Shown here: positions 38,822 through 47,639 of the stretch, piece by piece
Layout: each line of letters starts with the position of its first letter
How positions within the stretch are numbered: the first letter of the stretch is position 1
Program-made: the position numbers and the translations under genes
Source: Enterobacter chengduensis
GTDB taxonomy: Bacteria; Pseudomonadota; Gammaproteobacteria; Enterobacterales; Enterobacteriaceae
Reading direction: 5' to 3'
NCBI RefSeq assembly: GCF_001984825.2
Contig: NZ_CP043318.1
Span: 992,001 to 1,056,000 of the forward strand
Length of the DNA: 64,000 nucleotides
The notes under the pieces: generated by a model
What the model was told of the DNA's origin: nothing
The model's input: the letters and a program-made list of their open reading frames with translations, nothing else
Database searches by the model: none

Positions 38822-39727
38822 TCACACAGCTCCTCCGGGAGCTGTTTTTATATGTTCACTCAGGAAGTCAATAAAAGCGCGAATCCGCGTACTCACCGCT
38901 CTGTCGCTGTAATACACCGCGCTAAAGGGCATCTCGACTGGCAAACGTTTATCCGCCATCAGCTCCACCAGTTCACCTCGTGCAATTTCCTTGTCAATCA
39001 TATAGTCAGACAGGCACGCGATGCCGTTTCCTTCAAGACACAGCTGCTTCAGCGTTTCCCCGCTGTTAGAGGATAACCCGCAGGTAATTTCATGGAGCTG
39101 GCCATCATGACAGGCGATAGGCCAGGTGTTCAGCGACACCGGCTCCGTAAAGCCCAGGCAGAGATGTTGCTTCAGCTCTTCAACCGTCTCCGGTTTACCA
39201 TGTTCGGCAATATACTCTGGCGATGCGATAATTTTGCGGTAGCTGGCAAACAGAGGGCGGGCACGCAGGCTTGAATCTGTCAGGGTCCCCGCCCGGATAG
39301 CCACATCCACTTTACGCTCAATGAGGTTAATAAACGTCTCTGAAGAGACCAGAGAAAGCGTCATCTCAGGATAGCGTTCGCGAAAAGGCTTGATCAGCGG
39401 CATCAAAAAGTGAAGCACGACCGGCGTAGCCGCATCAATGCGCAGCAACCCACGCGGCGTGCTGCGGGTTTCCATAATCTCCGTCTCCGCTGCGGCCATC
39501 TCCTGCAGTACCGACTGCACGCGGCGGAAATAACGCTCTCCTTCTTCCGTCAGGCTCAGCTGCCGCGTCGTTCGGTTGAGCAGGCTCACGCCCAGCTTCA
39601 TCTCCAGCTTTTTTACCGATCGGCTTATGGCGGAATTAGCCTGTCCCAGCTGTTCGGCCGCGCGGCTAAAGCTGCCGCTTTCAACGACGGCGACAAAGAT
39701 TGTCAGCTCTTCTGATGTTGCTTTCAT
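38822..39727 (-). CDS. yafC: LysR-family transcriptional regulator YafC
   Basis: A 301-residue LysR-type regulator (304 in E. coli). The N-terminal winged helix-turn-helix is visible at about 6-60 ([25 protein letters not shown]), followed by a two-lobed effector-binding domain. Its target in E. coli is not known to me. Here it is divergent from a major facilitator gene across 104 bp, the usual layout of a LysR regulator and its target, so control of that transporter is a reasonable inference. Confidence 0.9.
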   Translation of the reverse strand: MKATSEELTIFVAVVESGSFSRAAEQLGQANSAISRSVKKLEMKLGVSLLNRTTRQLSLTEEGERYFRRVQSVLQEMAAAETEIMETRSTPRGLLRIDAATPVVLHFLMPLIKPFRERYPEMTLSLVSSETFINLIERKVDVAIRAGTLTDSSLRARPLFASYRKIIASPEYIAEHGKPETVEELKQHLCLGFTEPVSLNTWPIACHDGQLHEITCGLSSNSGETLKQLCLEGNGIACLSDYMIDKEIARGELVELMADKRLPVEMPFSAVYYSDRAVSTRIRAFIDFLSEHIKTAPGGAV

Positions 39728-39831
39728 TATTGCACCACCCGCAAAATTCTATTGATATTTTGACCATTTTTGTTATTTAAGCACTGGCCCATACTGCCTG
39801 TCATCTTAATCCTGATGATACGGAGTATTTT

Positions 39832-41007
39832 ATGCCACTGGCGCTACTTGCCCTGACGATCGGTGCCTTTGCAATTGGCACGACCGAATTCGTTATTGTG
39901 GGACTGGTTCCCACCATCGCTAATCAGCTTGCGATCTCGTTGCCTTCCGCCGGGTTGCTGGTCTCTATCTACGCCCTGGGCGTCGCCGTCGGCGCGCCCG
40001 TGCTGACGGCCCTCACCGGACGTTTCCCACGTAAGCAGCTATTAGTTGCATTAATGGTGCTGTTCACCGCCGGAAACATGCTGGCCTGGCAGGCGCCGAA
40101 CTACGGCACCCTGGCGATCGCTCGTCTGTTGACCGGCCTCGCGCACGGTGTGTTCTTCTCGATTGGTTCCACCATTGCAACCAGCCTGGTACCCAAAGAG
40201 AAAGCGGCTTCAGCCATTGCGATCATGTTCGGTGGGTTGACGGTTGCACTCGTCACGGGCGTACCGTTGGGAACGTTTATCGGACAGCACTTCGGCTGGC
40301 GTGAAACGTTCCTTGCCGTCTCCTTATTGGGCGTTATTGCCCTGGTGACCAGCCTGCTGCTGGTGCCGTCGACTATTCCCGGCCGGGCCAGCGCAAGCCT
40401 GAGCGATCAATTGAAGGTCCTTACGCATCCGCGTTTGCTGATCATCTACGCGGTTACGGCGCTTGGCTATGGAGGCGTATTCACCGCCTTCACCTTCCTT
40501 GCTCCGATGATGCAGGACCTGGCAGGCTTCTCCCCCAACGCCGTGAGCTGGATTTTACTGGGATACGGTATTTCCGTGGCCATTGGCAATATCTGGGGCG
40601 GCAAGCTTGCGGATAAGCATGGTGCGGTACCGGCACTGAAATTCATCTTCGCCGCGCTGGTTGCTCTGTTGATGATTTTTCAGTTCACGGCTTCGATACA
40701 GTACGCCGCGCTGGTCACCGTACTGGTCATGGGGATTTTCGCCTTTGGCAATGTGCCCGGGCTTCAGGTCTACGTTGTACAGAAAGCCGAGCTTTATACG
40801 CCAAATGCGGTGGATGTGGCTTCCGGTCTGAACATTGCCGCTTTTAATATTGGGATCGCGCTGGGCTCCCTCATTGGTGGGCAAACGGTCGAACACTTCG
40901 GATTAACCCAGACCCCATGGATTGGCGCGGTGATTGTTCTGGTCGCCTTCCTGCTGATAGGCCTGAGTGGGCGCCTTGATAAGCCTACCCGCGTCGCGCT
41001 GGGGTAA
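39832..41007 (+). CDS. Major facilitator superfamily transporter, DHA1 type
   Basis: A 391-residue protein with about 12 hydrophobic segments and the features of drug:H+ antiporter family 1, similar in style to E. coli YdhP: an N-terminal GAFAIGTTEFVIVGL, LPSAGLLVSIYALGVAVGAP, and the DHA1 motif C-like region GGLTVALVTGVPLGTFIGQ. The substrate cannot be read from sequence. A CGGAG site precedes the ATG. In K-12 yafC and yafD are neighbours, so this gene is an insertion at a conserved junction, divergent from yafC. Confidence 0.85.
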   Translation: MPLALLALTIGAFAIGTTEFVIVGLVPTIANQLAISLPSAGLLVSIYALGVAVGAPVLTALTGRFPRKQLLVALMVLFTAGNMLAWQAPNYGTLAIARLLTGLAHGVFFSIGSTIATSLVPKEKAASAIAIMFGGLTVALVTGVPLGTFIGQHFGWRETFLAVSLLGVIALVTSLLLVPSTIPGRASASLSDQLKVLTHPRLLIIYAVTALGYGGVFTAFTFLAPMMQDLAGFSPNAVSWILLGYGISVAIGNIWGGKLADKHGAVPALKFIFAALVALLMIFQFTASIQYAALVTVLVMGIFAFGNVPGLQVYVVQKAELYTPNAVDVASGLNIAAFNIGIALGSLIGGQTVEHFGLTQTPWIGAVIVLVAFLLIGLSGRLDKPTRVALG

Positions 41008-41059
41008 CATCAGTAAGTGCTTGCTTACAAAACTGGAAAGCGGTTTCTCAGAAATTGCG

Positions 41060-41944
<885 letters not shown>

Positions 41945-42019
41945 TGGTGCGTCAGGTCTGCCGTGGGGCAGGCCTTCGCGGGTGCTGCCCTTTATTTTTC
42001 ACTCACAAAGGACAGTACG

Positions 42020-42793
42020 ATGACAACAACACGCTCCCATCATGACAACGTAGAAAAACAGTTTGGTTCTCAGGCAAGCGCCTATCTGAGCAGCGCCGTA
42101 CACGCTTCCGGTCGCGATCTGGCGCGTCTCGGTGAACGTCTGGCAGCGTTTCCGCAGGCGCACGTGCTGGATTTAGGCTGTGGGGCAGGGCATGCCAGCT
42201 TTACGGCCGCGCAGCAGGTCGCGCACGTTACCGCGTATGACTTATCCAGCCAGATGCTGAACGTCGTTGCCGAGGCGGCGAAAGCGAAAGGGCTGAACAA
42301 CATTGATACGCGGCAGGGCTATGCCGAATCCTTGCCGTTTGACGATGCGTCGTTTGAGGTGGCGATCAGCCGTTATTCCGCGCACCACTGGCATGATGTC
42401 GGCCAGGCATTACGCGAGGTTAAACGTGTCCTGAAGCCGGGCGGAATCTTCATTATTATGGATGTGATGTCACCCGGACATCCGGTGCGCAATATCTGGC
42501 TGCAGACGGTAGAAGCGCTGCGCGATACTTCACACGTGCAAAACTACGCCAGCGGAGAGTGGTTGTCGCTTATTACTGAAGCGGGGCTGATCGCGCGCGC
42601 GTTGATTACCGACCGCTTACCGCTGGAGTTTAGCTCCTGGATCGCGCGTATGCGCACCCCGGAAGCATTAAGCCAGGCGATCAGGCTCTATCAGGAAAGC
42701 GCGTCCGCGGAGGTAAAGGCGTACTTTGAACTGCAGGACGATGGCTCATTTACCAGCGACACCATCATGGCTGAAGCGCAAAAAGCGGGATAA
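42020..42793 (+). CDS. yafE: SAM-dependent methyltransferase YafE
   Basis: A 257-residue class I methyltransferase of the UbiE/MenG-like group. Motif I, VLDLGCGAGHASF, binds S-adenosylmethionine. The acidic end of beta 2 lies in TAYDLSSQML, and the motif IV region is SFEVAISRYSAHHW. The ATG at 42020 follows AAAGGACAG; a frame reaching back to 41963 lacks a ribosome site. The substrate is unknown. It follows yafD by 75 bp and converges on mltD. Confidence 0.88.
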   Translation: MTTTRSHHDNVEKQFGSQASAYLSSAVHASGRDLARLGERLAAFPQAHVLDLGCGAGHASFTAAQQVAHVTAYDLSSQMLNVVAEAAKAKGLNNIDTRQGYAESLPFDDASFEVAISRYSAHHWHDVGQALREVKRVLKPGGIFIIMDVMSPGHPVRNIWLQTVEALRDTSHVQNYASGEWLSLITEAGLIARALITDRLPLEFSSWIARMRTPEALSQAIRLYQESASAEVKAYFELQDDGSFTSDTIMAEAQKAG

Positions 42794-42796
42794 ACA

Positions 42797-42828
42797 AAAA
42801 AGGCACCGAGGGGAATCGGTGCCTTTTT
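42797..42828. terminator. Bidirectional terminator between yafE and mltD
   Basis: A 13-bp stem, AAAAAGGCACCGA (42797-42809) with TCGGTGCCTTTTT (42816-42828), around GGGGAA. A-run and T-run on the two sides let it serve both convergent genes. Confidence 0.93.
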
Positions 42829-42845
42829 ATCTTTCGATCGCGTTA

Positions 42846-44210
42846 TCAGGAGTCTGGCGTGGCGCTATTCTTCACAAACAGCGTCAGCTGGTCGCCAGGT
42901 TTCAGATTGTCAGTATCATTGTTCCAGCGCATCACATCCTTGATGTTCACGCCGTGTCGTTTTGCGATACTGGACAGCGAATCGCCCTTGCGCACGCGAT
43001 AGGTAATGCTATCGCTGTTGCTGGCGAGACGCTGTGCGCTGCTACCTGCACCTACCGTCAGAGTTTGACCCACTTTCAGACCTGAACTGCGCAGGTTATT
43101 CCACTGCTGCAGATCTTTCGCCGTCACGCCAAGACGTGATGCAATGCCCGAAAGCGTATCACCTGAACGAACCTTATAGCTGCGGCTATTGACCGATGAT
43201 GCATCGGCGATCAGCGTTGACTGAACGGCGGCGATTTCACCAGAAGCTAAAGACTCACGTAACCGTTCGGCATGTTTCTGCGGAACCATTACATACTGCG
43301 GGCCACTTGCCCCCAGGGTTGAGCCTTTAACGCCAGCATTAAAGGTTTTCAATTTACTTACCGACATACCCGTCATATCAGCAACCTGTTGGATATCAAC
43401 CGGATTGCTGAGGCGAACGCGCGCCAGTGCACGACTTTCGTCTGGTGTTGGCAGTTGCACACCGTAACGCTTGCTGTTCTTGAGAATATCGCTCAGTGCC
43501 AGCATTTTCGGTACGTAAATCTTCGTTTCCTGTGGCAGTGAGAGCGACCAAAAATCGGTGGATTTACCCCGTGCTTTATTCGCTTTCATTGCCTTCAGTA
43601 CACGACCTTCGCCGCTATTGTACGCTGCGACCGTTAACAGCCAGTCGCCGTCAAACATCTTGTTCAGACGTTGCATCATGTCGAGAGCGGCTGTCGTTGA
43701 AGCGACAACATCGCGACGCGCATCATAGTTGCGGGTCTGTTTCAGACCATAGTTTCGCCCGGTGCTCGGAATGATCTGCCAAATGCCCGCGGCATTGGCG
43801 CCAGACGTCGCGTGTGGGTCAAAAGCGCTCTCCACTATGGGTAGGAGTACCAGCTCCATAGGCATGTTACGTTTTTTAACTTGCCCGGCTATCCAGTACA
43901 TATACGGCTCTGCCCGTAACGTTACATCGTGGAGATAGCTCTTATTACCTAAATACTTCTGTTTCTGTTCGCGAATCCGGGTATTTTCCGGAATTCCCAT
44001 CTTTAGCTCGTCGCCAATAGAGGTCCACAAGTCTTGATCCTGCGCGAAAGATGTTCCATCGTCCATCCAGCGCGCCGAACTTGCAAACTTCCCTGCTTCC
44101 CCTTGACCAGCTGCAGAAAGGCTCTGTGCGTGCTGCTGTACGTTGCTGCCGTTCTGCGACTGGCAACCTACAAGCAGGACAGAGGCGAGTAATATCGCTT
44201 TTGCCTTCAT
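42846..44210 (-). CDS. mltD: Membrane-bound lytic murein transglycosylase D
   Basis: MltD cleaves the glycan strand of peptidoglycan with formation of 1,6-anhydro ends. The 454-residue product (452 in E. coli) has a lipoprotein signal with Cys16 (LVGC), a family 1D SLT domain with catalytic Glu in VESAFDPHATSGANAAGIWQ, and two C-terminal LysM repeats (YKVRSGDTLSGIA and YRVRKGDSLSSIA). It is read opposite to yafE; gloB lies upstream on the same strand after 68 bp. Confidence 0.96.
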   Translation of the reverse strand: MKAKAILLASVLLVGCQSQNGSNVQQHAQSLSAAGQGEAGKFASSARWMDDGTSFAQDQDLWTSIGDELKMGIPENTRIREQKQKYLGNKSYLHDVTLRAEPYMYWIAGQVKKRNMPMELVLLPIVESAFDPHATSGANAAGIWQIIPSTGRNYGLKQTRNYDARRDVVASTTAALDMMQRLNKMFDGDWLLTVAAYNSGEGRVLKAMKANKARGKSTDFWSLSLPQETKIYVPKMLALSDILKNSKRYGVQLPTPDESRALARVRLSNPVDIQQVADMTGMSVSKLKTFNAGVKGSTLGASGPQYVMVPQKHAERLRESLASGEIAAVQSTLIADASSVNSRSYKVRSGDTLSGIASRLGVTAKDLQQWNNLRSSGLKVGQTLTVGAGSSAQRLASNSDSITYRVRKGDSLSSIAKRHGVNIKDVMRWNNDTDNLKPGDQLTLFVKNSATPDS

Positions 44211-44278
44211 GTGTGTGTCAATAGTTGCTTAAAAGACGAGCGATGATAACGGCGAAATTTTGAAAAGGCAACCCGCAA

Positions 44279-45037
44279 TTATCTGAAGTTATCTTTCTTT
44301 GACCTTAACCATGCAAATCGCTGTTCTGGTTGTTGCAAATTTGTTTCTTGGTTAATTTTGTTAATTAAATCAATATCATCTGTTCGTAAAAATAAATTAA
44401 TCTGGCGCTCATTTTTCAGAATTACGGGGAGTGTTTTTTGGTTTTTTGCACGTAACTCCTTCACTTTGTGATAATAATCCTGAATCGCTCGATCCTCGGG
44501 TAAGAGGCTTATCGCAAACTTCATATTTCCTAATGTATACTCATGGGCGCAACAAATGACGGTCTCATCGGGCAGGGCATTAATCTTCTGTAAAGACTGA
44601 TACATTTGCGCTGGCGTGCCTTCAAACAGCCTTCCGCAGCCGCCGGAGAACAGCGTGTCGCCGCAAAAAAGATAAGGCTTACTGTAGAAACATAGATGTC
44701 CTAAAGTGTGACCGGGCGTAGCAAATACGGAAAACTCCCACTCGCGTATGAGGATTTTTTTGCTTTCTTCGACTACTTGCGTGATCCCCTTATCTTGTGC
44801 TTCAGCCGGTCCGTAAACCACAAGATGCGGAAAGTGGTCGCGCAGTTCAGGCACGCCGCCAGTATGGTCGTTGTGGTGATGCGTCAACAGAATAGCCTCT
44901 GGCTGCCAGCCGTTCTCCTTTATTGCGCGCAGAACCGGGGCCGCTTCTCCGGGATCGACAATGACGCATCGACGTTCATCGTCAACCAAAACCCAGATGT
45001 AATTGTCCTCAAAAGCGGAAATACTGATAAGATTCAT
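44279..45037 (-). CDS. gloB: Hydroxyacylglutathione hydrolase (glyoxalase II)
   Basis: GloB hydrolyses S-lactoylglutathione to D-lactate and glutathione, finishing methylglyoxal detoxification. The 252-residue product has the metallo-beta-lactamase signature THHHNDH at 52-58 and the C-terminal glutathione-binding helical domain with [21 protein letters not shown]. It is divergent from yafS across a 32-bp gap, so promoters must overlap. dkgB, also linked to methylglyoxal, lies 6 kb away. Confidence 0.95.
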   Translation of the reverse strand: MNLISISAFEDNYIWVLVDDERRCVIVDPGEAAPVLRAIKENGWQPEAILLTHHHNDHTGGVPELRDHFPHLVVYGPAEAQDKGITQVVEESKKILIREWEFSVFATPGHTLGHLCFYSKPYLFCGDTLFSGGCGRLFEGTPAQMYQSLQKINALPDETVICCAHEYTLGNMKFAISLLPEDRAIQDYYHKVKELRAKNQKTLPVILKNERQINLFLRTDDIDLINKINQETNLQQPEQRFAWLRSKKDNFR

Positions 45038-45069
45038 ACATTACCTCTAATAGCGTGGCGGGTGTGTTG

Positions 45070-45786
45070 ATGAAACCGGCAAGGATACCTCAGGCTGTCG
45101 CAGCACCGGAACGTTGGGCAGAATTGCCCTGGGGTGAATACTATCGCGAGGCGTTAGAGCAACAGCTTAAGCCCTGGCTCGCGAAAATGTATGGCTTTCA
45201 CCTGCTTAAGATTGGCAATCTCAGCGCGGAAATCAATACCGAAAGCTGCGCTATCTCGCATCAGGTGAATGTCTCTCTCGGCGGATCGCCGGTTCAGGTT
45301 AAAGCAGACCCGCTGCATCTGCCGTTTGCGGAAAAATCCGTCGATGCGTGTTTGCTCGCACACACGTTACCCTGGTGCAGCGATCCGCATCGTCTGCTGC
45401 GCGAGGCCGATCGCGTGCTGATTGATGACGGCTGGCTGGTACTGAGTGGATTTAACCCGCTGAGCCTGATGGGGCTGCGTAAGCTGGTGCCCGTGCTGCG
45501 CCGGACGCCGCCTTACAACAGCCGGATGTTCACCCTGATGCGCCAGCTCGACTGGCTTTCGCTGCTGAACTTTGAAGTGCTCTGCTACGGCGGTTTTCAG
45601 GTGCTGCCCTGGGCGCGGCAGGGGGGCGTCTTGCTGAACACGCATTTGCCTGCCTTAGGCTGCATGCAGTTTATCGTCGCGCGTAAGCGAACCATTCCCC
45701 TTACGCTTAACCCCATGAAGCAAAGCAAATCGAAAACGCCGATCCGCCAGACCGTAGGCGCCACGCGGCAATACAGAAAGCCCTGA
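45070..45786 (+). CDS. yafS: Methyltransferase-like protein YafS
   Basis: A 238-residue protein of the class I methyltransferase fold (240 in E. coli). The region VQVKADPLHLPFAEKSVDACLLAHTLPW resembles motifs II-III and IV of UbiE/COQ5-type enzymes, but the glycine-rich SAM motif I is poorly recognisable, so activity is uncertain. The ATG at 45070 gives the E. coli start MKPARIPQ. Its stop codon abuts the stop of rnhA on the other strand with no base between. Confidence 0.85.
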   Translation: MKPARIPQAVAAPERWAELPWGEYYREALEQQLKPWLAKMYGFHLLKIGNLSAEINTESCAISHQVNVSLGGSPVQVKADPLHLPFAEKSVDACLLAHTLPWCSDPHRLLREADRVLIDDGWLVLSGFNPLSLMGLRKLVPVLRRTPPYNSRMFTLMRQLDWLSLLNFEVLCYGGFQVLPWARQGGVLLNTHLPALGCMQFIVARKRTIPLTLNPMKQSKSKTPIRQTVGATRQYRKP

Positions 45787-46254
45787 TCAGGCGTCAGGCT
45801 GATACCCCGCGTCCTCATGCGCAGGGTTAGAGGCTGCCGCACGCGCCAGTTCGTCGCAGCGTTCGTTTTCCGGGTGGCCGGCGTGGCCTTTAACCCACTC
45901 CCACTTAATCTGGTGCTGGCCCAGCGCAGCATCAAGACGTTTCCAGAGATCGACGTTCTTGACCGGCTTCTTATCGGCGGTCTTCCAGCCGCGTTTTTTC
46001 CAGTTATGGATCCACTGGGTAATCCCCTGGCGCACATACTGGCTGTCGGTACTTAACACTACGTCACAATGTTCTTTTAACGCCTCCAGCGCCACGATGG
46101 CCGCCATCAGCTCCATCCGGTTGTTGGTGGTCAGAAAATAGCCTTCGCTGAAGGTTTTTTCGTGCTGGCGATAGCGCATAATCGCGCCGTAGCCGCCGGG
46201 ACCCGGGTTGCCGAGACAAGATCCATCGGTGAAAATTTCTACCTGTTTACGCAT
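45787..46254 (-). CDS. rnhA: Ribonuclease HI
   Basis: RNase HI degrades RNA in RNA-DNA hybrids and removes R-loops. The 155-residue product matches E. coli length, with catalytic Asp10 in EIFTDGSC, Glu48 in NRMELMA, Asp70 in STDSQYV and Asp134 near the C-terminus (NERCDELAR). The basic handle [15 protein letters not shown] is present. It is divergent from dnaQ across 64 bp, the classical arrangement with overlapping promoters. Confidence 0.97.
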   Translation of the reverse strand: MRKQVEIFTDGSCLGNPGPGGYGAIMRYRQHEKTFSEGYFLTTNNRMELMAAIVALEALKEHCDVVLSTDSQYVRQGITQWIHNWKKRGWKTADKKPVKNVDLWKRLDAALGQHQIKWEWVKGHAGHPENERCDELARAAASNPAHEDAGYQPDA

Positions 46255-46318
46255 CTCTGGTAGACTTCCTGTATTTGAAACGTTCAGTTAAACGATAAGT
46301 CTGACATAAATGACCGCT

Positions 46319-47050
46319 ATGAGCACTGCAATTACTCGCCAGATTGTCCTCGATACCGAAACCACCGGTATGAATCAGATCGGCGCGCACTACGAAGGGC
46401 ATAAGATCATTGAGATCGGTGCCGTTGAAGTGGTGAACCGTCGTCTCACGGGGAACAACTTCCATGTGTATCTCAAACCCGATCGGCTGGTGGATCCAGA
46501 GGCGTTCGGCGTTCACGGTATTGCCGATGAGTTCTTGCTGGATAAGCCGACGTTTGCGGATGTCGCTGACGAGTTCCTGGAATACATCAAGGGCGCCGAG
46601 CTTGTCATCCATAACGCCTCGTTCGATATCGGCTTTATGGACTATGAATTCAGCAAGCTTAATCGTGATATCCCGAAGACGAACACCTTCTGTAAGGTGA
46701 CGGACAGCCTGGCGCTGGCAAGGAAGATGTTCCCGGGCAAGCGTAACAGCCTTGATGCACTCTGTTCGCGCTATGAGATAGACAATACCAAGCGAACGCT
46801 CCACGGGGCGTTGCTCGATGCCCAGATCCTCGCCGATGTCTATCTGACGATGACCGGCGGGCAGACGTCAATGAAGTTCAGTATCGAAAATGAGTCTCAG
46901 CAGACGCAGGGCGAAGCGGGTATTCAACGTGTTGTCCGTCAGGCGAGCCGGCTGCGGGTTATTTTAGCCAGTGATGAAGAGCTTATTAACCACGAATCGC
47001 GGCTTGATCTGGTGCAGAAGAAGGGCGGCAGCTGTTTGTGGCGTGCCTGA
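46319..47050 (+). CDS. dnaQ: DNA polymerase III epsilon subunit (3'-5' proofreading exonuclease)
   Basis: DnaQ proofreads for the replicative polymerase whose alpha subunit dnaE is also in this window. The 243-residue product starts at the ATG at 46319 (MSTAITRQ), as in E. coli, not at the ATG three codons upstream. ExoI (LDTETTG, Asp12 and Glu14), ExoII (HNASFDIGFMDYEF) and ExoIII (HGALLDAQILADV, with catalytic His and Asp) are intact, and the C-terminal alpha-binding tail (VQKKGGSCLWRA) is conserved. Confidence 0.97.
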   Translation: MSTAITRQIVLDTETTGMNQIGAHYEGHKIIEIGAVEVVNRRLTGNNFHVYLKPDRLVDPEAFGVHGIADEFLLDKPTFADVADEFLEYIKGAELVIHNASFDIGFMDYEFSKLNRDIPKTNTFCKVTDSLALARKMFPGKRNSLDALCSRYEIDNTKRTLHGALLDAQILADVYLTMTGGQTSMKFSIENESQQTQGEAGIQRVVRQASRLRVILASDEELINHESRLDLVQKKGGSCLWRA

Positions 47051-47126
47051 AAAAACGGCTGAATGCCTGTAAAATCATCGTTTGGGCGATTTTTGCAGCA
47101 AACGATTCAAAACGTGAGAAAAAGCG

Positions 47127-47155
47127 TTGACGAGATCGGAGGCGCACCGTAATAT
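47127..47155 (+). promoter_or_regulatory. Promoter of the second tRNA-Asp gene
   Basis: TTGACG (47127-47132) and TAATAT (47150-47155) with a 17-bp spacer and a GC-rich discriminator, typical of stringently controlled tRNA promoters. GGCGCA (47141-47146) and TGCGCC (47155-47160) form an inverted repeat around the -10. Confidence 0.85.
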
Positions 47156-47182
47156 GCGCCTCGTTCCCCAAACGGGAACAGT

Positions 47183-47259
47183 GGAGCGGTAGTTCAGTCG
47201 GTTAGAATACCTGCCTGTCACGCAGGGGGTCGCGGGTTCGAGTCCCGTCCGTTCCGCCA
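47183..47259 (+). tRNA. aspV: tRNA-Asp (GUC)
   Basis: A 77-nt cloverleaf identical to the tRNA-Asp at 37752-37828, with GUC anticodon and encoded CCA. It lies after dnaQ as in E. coli. The gene is intact and marks the boundary between the conserved backbone and the accessory transporter operon. Confidence 0.98.
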
Positions 47260-47267
47260 CTATTCAG

Positions 47268-47297
47268 AAGGCCTGAATCAGAAATGATTCAGGCCTT
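47268..47297 (+). terminator. Hairpin terminator after tRNA-Asp
   Basis: A perfect 13-bp stem, AAGGCCTGAATCA (47268-47280) with TGATTCAGGCCTT (47285-47297), around GAAA. It is followed by CGTCGTTTC, so the T-run is poor; the GNRA-like loop and long stem may also protect the tRNA precursor. Confidence 0.7.
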
Positions 47298-47379
47298 CGT
47301 CGTTTCAGCATTCTGCGATCTTATTCCTTCATCTATCGTTAACAAAAAGTTAATCTCCATAGTGCAATTAATTAACAAT

Positions 47380-47418
47380 TGCACGAGTGCAGTGCGTTAT
47401 TTGCACTGATATTGTGCA
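47380..47418 (+). promoter_or_regulatory. Tandem NtrC-like enhancer sites
   Basis: TGCAC-N7-GTGCA at 47402-47418 matches both half-sites of the NtrC consensus TGCACC-N5-GGTGCA in their five core bases. A second site, TGCAC-N7-GTGCG at 47380-47396, has one core mismatch. Their centres are 22 bp apart, two helical turns, and lie about 155 and 177 bp upstream of the predicted sigma-54 start site, a normal enhancer distance. Confidence 0.55.
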
Positions 47419-47524
47419 TTTCGCCGCCGTGCCTTTCTTCCTACCTCAGCTACGCTGTCTCTTTCTGTAAAAATAATTCACGCAGGATCATTGGCTTATC
47501 TCCCTCGCGCCCAAAAAAAAGCCG

Positions 47525-47543
47525 AACCAATTACGAATTGGTT
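47525..47543. promoter_or_regulatory. Palindromic candidate operator AACCAATT-ACG-AATTGGTT
   Basis: Perfect 8-base arms at 47525-47532 and 47536-47543 with a 3-base centre. It overlaps the -24 element of the candidate sigma-54 promoter, so a bound repressor, possibly the adjacent GntR-type protein, would block the promoter. Assignment to a regulator is inference. Confidence 0.45.
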
Positions 47544-47554
47544 TGGTTATTGCT
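47538..47554 (+). promoter_or_regulatory. Sigma-54-like promoter of the GntR-ABC-amidohydrolase operon
   Basis: TTGGTTTGGTTATTGCT has GG at 47540-47541 and GC at 47552-47553 with the required 10-bp separation. TGG, the G ending the -24 block and TTGCT match the consensus TGGCACG-N4-TTGCW; the central CAC is replaced by TTT. Transcription would start near 47565. The match is moderate, and its credibility rests on the NtrC-like sites upstream. Confidence 0.45.
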
Positions 47555-47565
47555 TAATCATTAGC

Positions 47566-47600
47566 ACGATAAGCGTCATTCCATATCAATAGCTTATCGT
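47566..47600. promoter_or_regulatory. Long inverted repeat at the predicted transcript start
   Basis: ACGATAAGC (47566-47574) and GCTTATCGT (47592-47600) are perfect complements 17 bp apart, 40 bp before the GntR gene. The two half-sites face the same side at 26 bp centre spacing and could be a dimer operator or form a leader hairpin. Confidence 0.4.
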
Positions 47601-47639
47601 TAATAAAAATAAAGTCATGATGAAAGCGAGCGAACCAAT

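Larger units (their letters stand above)
47298..47639 (+). other. AT-rich intergenic control region of the transporter operon
   Basis: About 340 bp without a convincing gene. It contains GTGCAATT (47362-47369) with AATTGCAC (47377-47384) as an inverted repeat, two NtrC-like sites (47380-47418), an A-tract (47513-47520), a palindrome (47525-47543), a sigma-54-like promoter (47538-47554) and a long inverted repeat (47566-47600). The 61-codon frame at 47379-47564 has no ribosome-binding site and low-complexity composition and is not called. Confidence 0.6.

Noticed and set aside
47379..47564. A 61-codon + strand frame in the control region of the transporter operon
   Set aside because: It lacks a ribosome-binding site, has no recognisable similarity, and overlaps the NtrC-like and sigma-54-like sites.
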